Positions 1 to 8,800 of a stretch of 44,850 nt of DNA are shown piece after piece. Source of the DNA: Prevotellaceae bacterium (GTDB lineage: Bacteria; Bacteroidota; Bacteroidia; Bacteroidales; UBA932); assembly GCA_031289415.1 (NCBI GenBank), contig JAITPN010000083.1, positions 1-44,850 on the forward strand. Reading direction: 5' to 3'. A program made the position numbers and the translations under genes. How positions within the stretch are numbered: the stretch's first letter is position 1; every line of letters starts with the position of its first letter. Below the pieces are notes generated by a model. That model did no database searches. It worked only from the letters and a program-made list of their open reading frames with translations, and was not told the origin of the DNA.

Positions 1-2
1 CT

Positions 3-159
3 TTCGGTGCGCTACGAAACCCCTTCGGTGCGCTACGGAACCCCTTCGGTGCGCTACGAAACCCCTTCGGTGCGCTACGGAACCCCTTCGGTGCGCTACG
101 AAACCCCTTCGGTGCGCTACGGAACCCTTTCGGTGCGCTACGAAACCCCTTCGGTGCGC
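3..159. repeat. 21-bp direct tandem repeat array (left end cut by window)
   Basis: Seven complete 21-bp units and a 10-bp partial unit, each starting TTCGGTGCGCTACG, run head to tail. Units alternate between ..ACGAAACC.. and ..ACGGAACC.., so there is a 42-bp higher-order period. The period is a multiple of three, so the array stays open in one frame (heptads of the type P-S-V-R-Y-E/G-T), but no signal peptide, domain or start context supports a gene. The array reaches the window edge and may be longer. It ends about 85 bp before the fucosidase gene. Function is unknown. Confidence 0.9.
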
Positions 160-243
160 CGACAGGCAAATGAAGCGGGACAGGTATACAAGCCCCTCCC
201 CTATTTATGTAGAATTAAACAATTTATTTAAAAAATACGTTAC

Positions 244-1584
244 ATGAAAAAGATTTTTTTTACCGCAATGCTCTCGATGCTGCTGGCTGTTCCGGCAGCC
301 GCCCAGAAGAAACTGGGGAACGAAACCGACAAACAAAAAAGTGAACGGCTGGCGTGGTGGACGCACGACCGGTTTGGCATGTTTATCCATTGGGGGCTTT
401 ATGCGCTGCCCGCCCGCCACGAATGGATACGCCACAATGAACGAATCTCGAACGAAGCGTACGAAAAGTACTTCGAGCAGTTCAATCCCGACCTCTATAA
501 TCCCACGGAATGGGCGAAAAAAGCAAAGGCGGCAGGCATGAAATATGCAGTCCTCACGACCAAACACCACGAAGGGTTTTGCCTGTTCGACTCGAAATAT
601 ACCGATTATAAAGCCACCCGCACCGCCGCCGGACGCGACCTCGTCAAGGAATTTGTGGACGCCTTCCGCGCCGAAGGGCTGAAAGTCGGGTTCTACTATT
701 CGTTGATTGACTGGCATCATCCCGACTTCACCATTGACATCCAGCATCCGTTGCGCCCGAAAGATACGGCGCAATATGCCGCGCTGAACAAAGACCGCGA
801 TTTTAAAGTATATCAAAAATATCTGCAAAACCAAGTGCAGGAACTGCTGACTAATTATGGGAAAATCGACGTCCTGTGGCTCGACTTCTCTTATCCCCAA
901 ACGCACGGAAAGAGCCACGAAGACTGGAAGTCGGAAGAATTGCTGGCGATGGTGCGCAAATTGCAGCCCGGAATCATCGTGAACGACCGCCTGAATCTGG
1001 AAGAATATGAAGACGGACAGGATTTCACCACGCCCGAACAGTATAAAGTAGAGAAGTGGCCCGAAAAGTACGGCAAAAAGTTTGCATGGGAAACCTGCCA
1101 AACGTTCAGCGGTTCATGGGGCTACTACCGCGACGAACATACGTGGAAAGACACGAAGCAGCTCCTCGTGCTGCTGATTGAAACCGTAAGCAAGGGCGGC
1201 AACCTGCTGCTGAACGTAGGTCCTACGGCTCGCGGCGACTTCGACTACCGCGCCGACAATTCGCTTGAGCATATCAGCGAATGGATGGGGCACAACAGCC
1301 GCTCGATTTACGGCTGCACGCAAGCGCCCGACGAATTTCAAACGCCGGCGTCGAGCCTCCTGACTTATAATCCCGACACGAAACGGCTCTACGTCCATTT
1401 GGTCGATTACCCGATGGGGCAGCTCGTGTTGCCGGGTTACAAGGACAAGGTGAAGTACGCCCAATTCCTGCACGACGGCTCTGAAATCAGGTTTGACGAC
1501 GGCGAAGCAAACGGCGTAAACCTGCGGCTTCCGGTAAATAAGCCGAATTACGAAATTCCGGTGATAGAAATTATTTTGAAATAA
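244..1584 (+). CDS. alpha-L-fucosidase, GH29, secreted
   Basis: Hydrolyses terminal alpha-L-fucose from glycans, in the periplasm or at the cell surface. Residues 1-20 form a signal peptide ending AAAQ. GH29 hallmarks follow: RFGMFIHWGLY (43-53), TTKHHEGF (105-112), a predicted nucleophile Asp214 in VLWLDF, WETCQTF near 282 and LLLNVGPTARG (321-331). The length of 446 residues suits a catalytic domain with a short beta-sandwich tail. The start is the first ATG before the signal peptide, and no Shine-Dalgarno sequence is seen, as is usual in Bacteroidota. It stands alone: no SusC/SusD pair is adjacent. Family assignment is firm; substrate linkage is not readable from sequence. Confidence 0.93.
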   Translation: MKKIFFTAMLSMLLAVPAAAQKKLGNETDKQKSERLAWWTHDRFGMFIHWGLYALPARHEWIRHNERISNEAYEKYFEQFNPDLYNPTEWAKKAKAAGMKYAVLTTKHHEGFCLFDSKYTDYKATRTAAGRDLVKEFVDAFRAEGLKVGFYYSLIDWHHPDFTIDIQHPLRPKDTAQYAALNKDRDFKVYQKYLQNQVQELLTNYGKIDVLWLDFSYPQTHGKSHEDWKSEELLAMVRKLQPGIIVNDRLNLEEYEDGQDFTTPEQYKVEKWPEKYGKKFAWETCQTFSGSWGYYRDEHTWKDTKQLLVLLIETVSKGGNLLLNVGPTARGDFDYRADNSLEHISEWMGHNSRSIYGCTQAPDEFQTPASSLLTYNPDTKRLYVHLVDYPMGQLVLPGYKDKVKYAQFLHDGSEIRFDDGEANGVNLRLPVNKPNYEIPVIEIILK

Positions 1585-1644
1585 ATATTTACAGACGAAA
1601 GGCTGCGAAAAATAAAATTCAGCCCGTTTTATATTTTTTTTGAT

Positions 1645-1652
1645 TACCTTTG
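1645..1652 (+). promoter_or_regulatory. -7 promoter element TACCTTTG for the DUF362 operon
   Basis: This is an exact match to the Bacteroidota -7 consensus TAnnTTTG, 28 bp before the ATG at 1681. No clear TTTG lies about 20 bp upstream, so the -33 element is weak or absent. Confidence 0.55.
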
Positions 1653-1680
1653 TTGTTGAAATAATTTAAAAAAAGATACT

Positions 1681-2610
1681 ATGGAACGTCGAAATTTTCT
1701 TCGGACAGCCGTATTGGGCGGATTAGCCGGTACATTGTCCTTCAAAACCAACGTGCTGCAAGCCCAGCCGAAACCGGCAGCAGCGCCGTCAACTTATGAT
1801 TTGGTAGCCGTCATGGGCGGCGAACCTGTTGCCATGTACGCCAAAGGCATTGCCGCCCTTGGCGGGATAACCGCCTTTGTAAAACAAGGGCAGCGCGTGG
1901 TGGTGAAACCCAACATCGGATGGGATAAAGAACCTGAATATGCCGCCAACACCAATCCGTTGCTGGTAGCCGCCATCGTGAAAGACTGCCTGAAAGCGGG
2001 CGCGTCGGAAGTGGTCGTTTTTGACCACACGTGCGACGATTGGAAAGCCTGCTACGAACACAGCGGTATCGAAGACGCCGTGAAAGCGGCAGGCGGAAAG
2101 ATAGCGTTTGCCCACGAAGAAAAATACTACCGCGAGGTGAACATCTCAAGCGGCAAACGGCTGACGACTGCCAAAGTGCACGAAGCCATCCTTGACGCCG
2201 ACGTGTGGATTAACGTGCCGGTATTGAAAAATCACGGCGGCGCGAAGATGTCCGTGGCAATGAAAAACAACATGGGTATAGTGTGGGACAGACGCTACTG
2301 GCATTCCACCGACCTGCAGCAATGTATTGCCGACTGCGCCTCGTCGTTGAAACCGGCGCTCAACATCGTGGATGCTTACCGGATTATGACGCAGAACGGT
2401 CCGAAAGGACGCACGCTTGCCGATGTACAAACTCCGAAAGCATTGTTTATGAGTACCGATATTGTGGCGGTGGACACGGCTGCGGTGAAGTTTTTCAACC
2501 AATTCAAAGAAATGCCGCTGGATAGCGTGGGGCATATCACCATTGGCGACGATATGAAAATAGGGACTACAAACATCGATGCGCTCAAAGTGCAACGCAT
2601 TAAAATATAA
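1681..2610 (+). CDS. DUF362 domain protein with Tat signal
   Basis: A 309-residue DUF362-family protein. The N-terminus has a twin-arginine motif (ERRNFLRTA, residues 2-10) and a hydrophobic stretch ending near the AQA at 27-29, so export by the Tat pathway with a folded cofactor is likely. The body carries family features: VVVKPNIGWDK near 78, NTNPLLVAAIV near 100 and INVPVLKNHGGAKMS near 180. The biochemical role of DUF362 is not settled; the family is often found with ferredoxin-type proteins. Here it lies 6 bp before a membrane polyferredoxin gene, so the two are very probably one operon working in electron transfer or Fe-S chemistry outside the cytoplasm. That function is inference. Confidence 0.85.
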   Translation: MERRNFLRTAVLGGLAGTLSFKTNVLQAQPKPAAAPSTYDLVAVMGGEPVAMYAKGIAALGGITAFVKQGQRVVVKPNIGWDKEPEYAANTNPLLVAAIVKDCLKAGASEVVVFDHTCDDWKACYEHSGIEDAVKAAGGKIAFAHEEKYYREVNISSGKRLTTAKVHEAILDADVWINVPVLKNHGGAKMSVAMKNNMGIVWDRRYWHSTDLQQCIADCASSLKPALNIVDAYRIMTQNGPKGRTLADVQTPKALFMSTDIVAVDTAAVKFFNQFKEMPLDSVGHITIGDDMKIGTTNIDALKVQRIKI

Positions 2611-2616
2611 CATACG

Positions 2617-4131
2617 GTGTTTCGATTTATAAAGGCGACAAGGGTCGTTCTATCGCTTGTCATATTCTTGCTTGTTCTTATTTGCTTTGTTGATGTGTAC
2701 CGTTTGACAAACCAATGGGCTGTAGGGATATTGAAATGGCAATTTGTTCCGGCGTTGCTGGGAGTAGCCGCAGGTACGGCAGCTATACTGACGTGCCTGC
2801 TGGCGCTTACGTTGGTGTTTGGGCGTGTATATTGTTCTACGCTGTGTCCGCTTGGTGTTTACCAAGACATTGTGCGCCGCATAGCCAACCTGTTCCGCAG
2901 TAAAAAGCGGCGGCGATTGAAATACGGCAAGCCGCACCACCTTGTGCGCTACCTGACGTTGGGTGCGGTGATTATTTTTTGCATATTGGGCAACAGTACG
3001 CTTCTTCTTAAACTTGACCCTTACAGCAATTTCGGACGTATGGCTGCCAATCTCCTCCAACCTGTCATCATTTGGAGCGGCAATATGTTGTCCGATATTT
3101 TTCCATCCGTGCCTTATCAGGATTTCCGTACGTTTACTGTCGGCACTTGCCTGTTTGCAGCCATGGTTTTTGTGGTAATAACTATCCTCAGCGCTTTACG
3201 CGGACGGCTTTATTGCAACACCATTTGCCCTGTCGGTTCGCTGCTTGGGCTGTTCTCGCGCTACGCCTTATTCCGTTTTTCATTCGACAACGATGCGTGT
3301 ACGCGCTGCGCGATATGCGTTAGAAAATGCAAAGGACAATGTATTGATGTACCGGCGCAATCGGTTGATGCGTCGCGCTGCGTACAGTGTTATAACTGCG
3401 TAACGGCATGCTCTTCTCAGGGTATTCGTTACCGCTTTGCTTACGGAAAGAAACGAACAGCGGTGCAGAAAAACGACATTGTGCGCCGTCGTTTATTTAT
3501 AGGAACATTAGGCGGTATAGCGGTAGCGGGCGTTGCACGCACGTTCACGCGTCCGTGGCGTAGTTCGACAAGTAATACAAAAGCGCTTACGCCGCCGGGG
3601 TCGCGCAGCCTTGACCATTTCAAACTGCACTGTACGGCATGCCACGCTTGTGTGGCAGGGTGTCCGTCGAAAGTGTTGCGACCTGCCATGAACGAATACG
3701 GCATGGACGGTCTGATGTTGCCTGTAATGGACTACAACGCCTCGTTTTGCAACTACGAATGTAACGTATGCTCGCAGATTTGCCCCAACGGCGCGATTAC
3801 GCCCCTTACGAAAGAAGAAAAAGTGCTTACGCAAATCGGCACAGCACGCTTCACGGCAGAACGGTGCGTAGTGGTGCTCAATGAAACCGATTGCGGCGCA
3901 TGCGACGAACACTGCCCTGTGAAAGCCATCCGCATGACGCCGTTCCGCGACGGATTGCTGATACCGCAAGTGGATACGAGCATTTGCATAGGATGCGGCG
4001 GCTGTGAGTATATATGCCCTGCACGTCCCGAAAAAGCCATTCAGGTAACGGCAAACGCAGTGCATCAAACCGCACAGCCCATCACAGACGACATGCAGGA
4101 TAAAGTAGAAGTGGACGACTTTGGATTTTAA
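2617..4131 (+). CDS. NapH/NapG-like membrane polyferredoxin (fused)
   Basis: A 504-residue membrane iron-sulfur protein starting at GTG, 6 bp after the DUF362 gene. The N-terminal half resembles NapH: about four or five membrane helices, two CX3CP motifs (YCSTLCPLG near 71-79 and YCNTICPVG near 203-211) and two ferredoxin clusters (CTRCAICVRKC and CVQCYNCVTAC). At about residue 290 an RRRLFIGTLGG segment resembling a Tat signal leads into a NapG-like half with further 4Fe-4S motifs (CTACHACVAGCP, CNVCSQICP, CGACDEHCP, CIGCGGCEYICP). It probably passes electrons between the quinone pool and an exported acceptor such as the upstream DUF362 protein. The acceptor is unknown, and no nitrate reductase gene is nearby. 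Confidence 0.85.
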   Translation: MFRFIKATRVVLSLVIFLLVLICFVDVYRLTNQWAVGILKWQFVPALLGVAAGTAAILTCLLALTLVFGRVYCSTLCPLGVYQDIVRRIANLFRSKKRRRLKYGKPHHLVRYLTLGAVIIFCILGNSTLLLKLDPYSNFGRMAANLLQPVIIWSGNMLSDIFPSVPYQDFRTFTVGTCLFAAMVFVVITILSALRGRLYCNTICPVGSLLGLFSRYALFRFSFDNDACTRCAICVRKCKGQCIDVPAQSVDASRCVQCYNCVTACSSQGIRYRFAYGKKRTAVQKNDIVRRRLFIGTLGGIAVAGVARTFTRPWRSSTSNTKALTPPGSRSLDHFKLHCTACHACVAGCPSKVLRPAMNEYGMDGLMLPVMDYNASFCNYECNVCSQICPNGAITPLTKEEKVLTQIGTARFTAERCVVVLNETDCGACDEHCPVKAIRMTPFRDGLLIPQVDTSICIGCGGCEYICPARPEKAIQVTANAVHQTAQPITDDMQDKVEVDDFGF

Positions 4132-4152
4132 ATACATGAGAATCTTTGCACA

Positions 4153-4734
4153 ATGAGAGTGGCTGTTTTTTCCGGTTCATTTGACCCGCCGCACAAAGGA
4201 CATTTGGCAGTGGCAAACTACCTTCTTCAGAAGGAGGATTTTGATGAAGTGTGGTTTACCGTTACCCCGCACAACCCGCTGAAAGAAAAGCAGGCGCTTA
4301 GTCCCGCCACCGTGCGGATAGCGATGATTGAAACAATCATTGCAGGACAGGCTGATTTTCGCGTATGCGATATTGAATGTACGTTGCCGCAGCCGTCATA
4401 CACCATTAATACATTGACCGAATTGTGCAAGCGCTATCTGCAACATACGTTTACACTGGTCATCGGCGCTGACAATTGGACGAATTTCCGGTTGTGGAAA
4501 GACTACGACAAACTTGCCCGCGAATTTCATATCATGATATATCCACGCAAAGGCAATGAAGTAGTTATTCCGCAGGAATATCCCAATGTACAACGTATTG
4601 CCGCACCTACGATAAATATTTCGTCCACTACATTAAGACAGGCGGCTGCCCGCGGCGATTTGCGCCGTTATGCGCGTTTTCTGCATCCTGAAATTCTGGA
4701 TTATATTATTAAAGAGAATCTATACGTGGTATGA
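4153..4734 (+). CDS. nadD: nicotinate-nucleotide adenylyltransferase
   Basis: Converts nicotinate mononucleotide and ATP to deamido-NAD in NAD synthesis, in the cytoplasm. The nucleotidyltransferase signature GSFDPPHKGH is at residues 8-17, and the ISSTTLR motif near 156 is the usual second ATP-binding motif. The length of 193 residues is normal. It begins 21 bp after the polyferredoxin gene and may be cotranscribed. A near-match to the -7 element (AATCTTTG, 4141-4148) lies just before the ATG, but it would leave almost no leader and is not trusted. A hairpin terminator follows. Confidence 0.95.
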   Translation: MRVAVFSGSFDPPHKGHLAVANYLLQKEDFDEVWFTVTPHNPLKEKQALSPATVRIAMIETIIAGQADFRVCDIECTLPQPSYTINTLTELCKRYLQHTFTLVIGADNWTNFRLWKDYDKLAREFHIMIYPRKGNEVVIPQEYPNVQRIAAPTINISSTTLRQAAARGDLRRYARFLHPEILDYIIKENLYVV

Positions 4735-4749
4735 AAATACGAATATACA

Positions 4750-4781
4750 AAGGGGCTGTTTCAGTTTTGAAACAGCCCCTT
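4750..4781. terminator. Hairpin terminator between convergent genes
   Basis: A perfect 13-bp inverted repeat (AAGGGGCTGTTTC and its complement) with a 6-nt loop lies 15 bp after nadD and 23 bp before the end of the oppositely oriented barrel gene. The T-tract is short on both sides. Its position suggests it ends transcription from both directions. Confidence 0.8.
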
Positions 4782-4804
4782 GTAAACATCATCTCGTTTA
4801 AGAA

Positions 4805-5275
4805 TTAAAAAGTATAACGCACAGATAATGCGCCACCCCAATAAATTCCAGCATCATTCAAGAAATAGAAACGAGGTCCAAAGTCAGCCGATAGAGCCAG
4901 CGGAATATTGGCGAATTTATATTCCAAGCCGATTAATCCGTCAAGCGACACGTTGAAGTCGGAGGAAGTATTGTCGTTTACGTTAACAACAAAAACACCT
5001 GCCGAAGCGCCGGGTCCTACAAACCAATCCAATCCTTGAACTTCGCCGAGATTCCATTCCCATAAATAAAATCCCGATCCTCCTACTTTGAACACATTTT
5101 CTTCGAAGAAATCAAGGTCAACGATAACCTCAAAAGCATTATTTGTCGAAACAAATTGTTTGTAGGTTAATCCCACCGGTCTGCCTAACCGCAAACCAAG
5201 TGATTTTTCATAATTTTGTGCATACGCACTTAATGAACACACTGCTAATAAAGCAACAATAAATATTCTCTTCAT
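4805..5275 (-). CDS. Small secreted beta-barrel-like protein, unknown
   Basis: A 156-residue protein with a clear signal peptide (MKRIFIVALLAVCSLSAYAQ). The rest alternates hydrophobic and polar residues in short strands rich in Gly and aromatic residues, and ends RYTF with a C-terminal Phe, as in outer-membrane barrels. Its size would suit a small barrel of about eight strands. No specific family was recognised. It is transcribed away from the efflux operon's last gene, separated by 222 bp, so it is probably a separate unit. Outer-membrane location is inferred from strand pattern and C-terminus only. Confidence 0.6.
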   Translation of the reverse strand: MKRIFIVALLAVCSLSAYAQNYEKSLGLRLGRPVGLTYKQFVSTNNAFEVIVDLDFFEENVFKVGGSGFYLWEWNLGEVQGLDWFVGPGASAGVFVVNVNDNTSSDFNVSLDGLIGLEYKFANIPLALSADFGPRFYFLNDAGIYWGGALSVRYTF

Positions 5276-5308
5276 AATCGTATAAATTTAATATTTTAAA
5301 ATTTGACG

Positions 5309-5316
5309 TAAAGGTA
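5309..5316 (-). promoter_or_regulatory. Possible -7 element for the barrel-like gene
   Basis: On the minus strand this reads TACCTTTA, one base off TAnnTTTG, about 34 bp before the ATG at 5275. There is no matching -33 element. Confidence 0.3.
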
Positions 5317-5378
5317 TGATTTTTTTTTGATATAACTATGCTCTATAAGCGTTTTTTTTGAAGCATAAGACACATTAA

Positions 5379-5492
5379 TTATATATTAATTTCTGAAATT
5401 TTATGATTTTCTGCACGTTCATCCCTCTTATCGAAATAAGGCTCTAATTCAATATACCAGTCAGATTCAAAAAAATCATACGATGTATTCAC
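5379..5492 (-). CDS. Possible short ORF of 37 codons
   Basis: Between the PII-like gene and the barrel gene the minus strand holds an open frame from GTG at 5492 to TAA at 5379. It encodes an acidic, aromatic-rich peptide with the core DFFESDWYIELEPYFDKR. The frame is open further upstream into the PII-like gene but without another start. The composition looks more protein-like than random intergenic sequence here, so it could be a small gene or the remnant of a longer one. No family was recognised, and support is weak. Confidence 0.15.
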   Translation of the reverse strand: MNTSYDFFESDWYIELEPYFDKRDERAENHKISEINI

Positions 5493-5497
5493 GCCAT

Positions 5498-5791
5498 TTA
5501 CATTTTTCCCTCCACATTCCAGACAAAGGCTCTTAAACCCTGCTGCTCGGCTTGTACGTCAAGTTGGCGCAGGTGTTCCAATAACGGCTCAACTTTTTCG
5601 TCGTCCACAATGGTGAGCGCTGACGTGTTTTTCGAGGGCCAGGCATGAGTACCATAGTGTGGTTCGCCGGTCTCGCTACCGCGCCCTTGTGTTTCTTCCC
5701 AACGTGTGAAGCCGCGAATATTCAATTTATTCAAAACTTCTTCTACGGGATGCCGGAGCGATTGCCCGTAAGTGATAAATACTGCTTTCAT
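5498..5791 (-). CDS. PII-like small regulatory protein of the RND operon
   Basis: A 97-residue protein with the layout of the PII-like ferredoxin fold: strand MKAVFITYG, helix HPVEEVLNKLNIRGF, a long loop rich in Gly, Glu and Thr at about 31-52, then strand SALTIVDD, helix KVEPLLEHLRQLD and final strand LRAFVWNVE. PII-like proteins linked to metal-type RND pumps have been described, and the gene is placed 83 bp after the RND pump gene as the last of the operon. It probably binds a small ligand and adjusts pump activity or expression. The fold assignment comes from pattern recognition without a search, and the partner is inferred from position. Confidence 0.55.
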   Translation of the reverse strand: MKAVFITYGQSLRHPVEEVLNKLNIRGFTRWEETQGRGSETGEPHYGTHAWPSKNTSALTIVDDEKVEPLLEHLRQLDVQAEQQGLRAFVWNVEGKM

Positions 5792-5874
5792 TTCTATCTG
5801 TTTTTTATTTCAAGTTTCAGAAGATTGCGGCAAGCGCAGTATTTTACGCCATGCTTACCACTATTTCCTGAATA

Positions 5875-8800
5875 TTAATCATTTATTTCAATTGCATTTG
5901 CTTTGCGTTCTTTCTTCGCTTTGCCGACGTTAAAAGCCGAATACATGGCGGGTAAAACCAGCAACGTGAGGATAGTAGAAAACGTCAGCCCACCGATGAT
6001 AGAAACACCCATAGGTTTCCATATTTCAGAGCCTTCGCCGCTACCGACAGCCAACGGAATCATACCAAGTACCGTAGTCAGCGTAGTCATCAGCACAGGA
6101 CGCAAACGCGATTTGCCTGCGGTAATCACCGCGTCATTCAGCGCTACGCCGCGCTCTCGCTGCAGGTTGGTAAAATCGACAATCACAATCCCATTTTTCA
6201 CCACAATCCCCACCAACATAATAGCGCCAATGAGCGCAATCATACTCAGCGGCGTGCTCGTCATCCACAGCGCAAGGAATACACCGGTAAAGGCAAACAG
6301 GATAGACACCATAATAATCAAGGGTTGCAGCAACGACTCAAACTGCGTTGCCATCACGATGTATACCAATAGTACTATCAATAACATCAACGTCAACAAA
6401 TCCTGAAACGATTCTTCCTGATCTTCGACCGAACCGGCAATGGCTATATCCACACCTGCGGGAAGCGTAAGTTCCGAAATCTTTTCGCGTGCGCCGGTAG
6501 CCACTTGCCCCAACGCTGCGCCGGGCGCTAATGACGCCGAAACGGTAATTACCCGCTGACGGTCTTCGCGCTCAATAATCGGAGGCGTAAAACGTTCTAC
6601 CACCGTTCCTACTTCGCTCAGGCGAACAGCTCCGCCGGTGGTGGTGTAGAGAAGAATATTATTAAGGTCTGCTATCGACATACGAGATGACTCGTCGTAG
6701 CGCACGATGATGTCATATTCTTCACCGTCTTCGCGGTAGAGCGAGGCTGTAAGTCCGTTGATGCGGTTACGCACGGCAGTAGCGGCAGTAGCGGTAGTAA
6801 GCCCCACTTGCGCCAGTTTCTTGCGGTCGAAATCAACTTGCAGTTCAACTTTCATTTTCTCTCGACTGATAAGCACATCGCGAGCGCCGGGTATAGTACG
6901 CATTTTAACAGCCAATTCTTCGGCAATTTTGCCTGTATTGTCAAAATCAAACCCGAAGATTTTTACATCTACCGTACTCGACCCTCCCATCATTCCGCCG
7001 TTTTGTCCGCTGCCTACGCTGAATTTTTCCACTTCGGGAATACGGGCGATTATACGGCGCATGACGTCGGCTATTTCAAACTGTGTGCGTGTTCGTTCGG
7101 TACGCTTAGAGAGCGTGAAGCCCAAGCTTACTTGGTTAACGCCCGAATTACCGAAGAGCGCCGCGAAGCCTCCTTCGTCGTCTGCGCCGGAACTAACGGA
7201 ATAATAGTTTATTTCAGGACAACTGTCAAGAATCATTCGTTCCAGCCGATGCGCCAAAGTTGTTGTTTGTTCAAGGTTGAAGTTCACCGGCAATTCAATC
7301 TTTGCCTCCAATCGACCGTTGTCCGAAGGCGGGAAGAAGTCGGTAGGTACGCGCGAGAGCAACAGCAAACTTGATATGAAAATCACCAATGCGCTCGCAA
7401 TCGTGAGCAACCGATGATGCACCGTCCAGTGCAGCAACTTCGCGTAGCCGCGGTCAAGTTTGGCAAGGAACGCATCAATAGGTTTGAATACGATGCCTGC
7501 ACCCTTATAGGTATGAACGGCTTTGTAGCGCAACATTTTTGCCGACAACATCGGCGTAATGGTTACGGCGGCAATTACCGACGTACCTATAACAATGGTA
7601 ACAATCCAACCCAACTGCTTAAACATGATGCCGGCAATACCCCCTACCATCGTCAGCGGCAGGAACACGGCGATAATGGTAAGCGTAGCGGCGATAACCG
7701 ACAGCCACACCTCATTTGTACCGTAAATAGCGGCGTCGTTCGGACGCGCTTTTCGTTCGAGGTGTTTTGTAATATTTTCAAGCACCACAATGGCGTCGTC
7801 CACCACCATCCCGATAGCAATGGAAAGCGAACTGAGCGAAATAATATTGAGTGTGCCGTCCGTAAACATCAAGTAAATAAAGCTCGTAAGCAACGACAGC
7901 GGAATGGTCAAACAGATAATAATCGTCGCCCGCCAACGTCCCAGAAAGAACAGCACCACCAGTACGACAAAAATAAAAGCATATACCACCGTTTCGGTAA
8001 GGCTGTCGATACTATTGGTGATGTATTCCGACGAATCATAGAAAATCGCTACTTTCACATCCGAAGGTAACGTTTTTATGAGTTCCGGCAGTTTTTCACG
8101 CACTTCTCTACATATCGCAACCGAATTAGCGCCCGATTGTTTTTGAATCATCACCCGCGCCGCTTTGTATCCGTTGGCGGTTTCTTCGATAGTCATTTTC
8201 TTAATCGTATCTTTCACCGTCGCCACGTCGGATAGATGGATTTCGCGCCCTCCTATGTTGGCAACAATAATGCCGCGCAACATGCCGCTTTCGGCAAACT
8301 CGCCTTCGATGCGCAACGACATACGCTCCGACCCGATGTCCATAGCGCCGGCAGGAATATTGCTGTTTTCCGCCGCAATGATTTGCCCGATTTGTTCCAC
8401 CGAAAGGTGATACGCTTCGAGCTTCTTCGGATCAACGTTCACCTGTATTTCGCGCGTAGGTGCGCCGCTAATATTTACAGCGCCCACGCCGTCAATACGA
8501 TTCAGCGGATTAGCCAATTTTTCGTCGAGCAGTTTATAAAGTCCGTTGTAGCTCTCTTCGGCAGTAGCCGAAAGGAACAGAATAGGCATCATACTCGTAC
8601 TGAATTTTACGATGAACGGCTTGTCGATGCCGTCGGGCAAGTATGTTTCGACACGCCCCAGCACGTCGCGCACGTCATTCGCCGCTTCGTCAAGGTTAAG
8701 CCCCCATTCAAATTCGAGCGTAACCACCGACATGTTGTCCTGCGAGCGCGACGTGATTTTTTTCAAGTCTTGCACCGTGTTGAGGTTGTCTTCCAGTCGG

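Noticed and set aside
7..231. A 74-codon plus-strand frame through the 21-bp array
   Set aside because: It is open only because the repeat period is a multiple of three; it lacks a domain, a signal and a start context.
205..1101. A 298-codon minus-strand frame opposite the fucosidase
   Set aside because: It is antisense to a firm GH29 gene and its translation has no family features.
4141..4148. Separate promoter for nadD
   Set aside because: AATCTTTG misses the first base of the consensus, the possible -33 spacing is only 17 bp and it would leave almost no leader.
7414..8070. Long plus-strand frames opposite the RND pump gene
   Set aside because: Their translations are His/Arg/Asn-rich and low in domain character, as expected for shadows of a real gene on the other strand.
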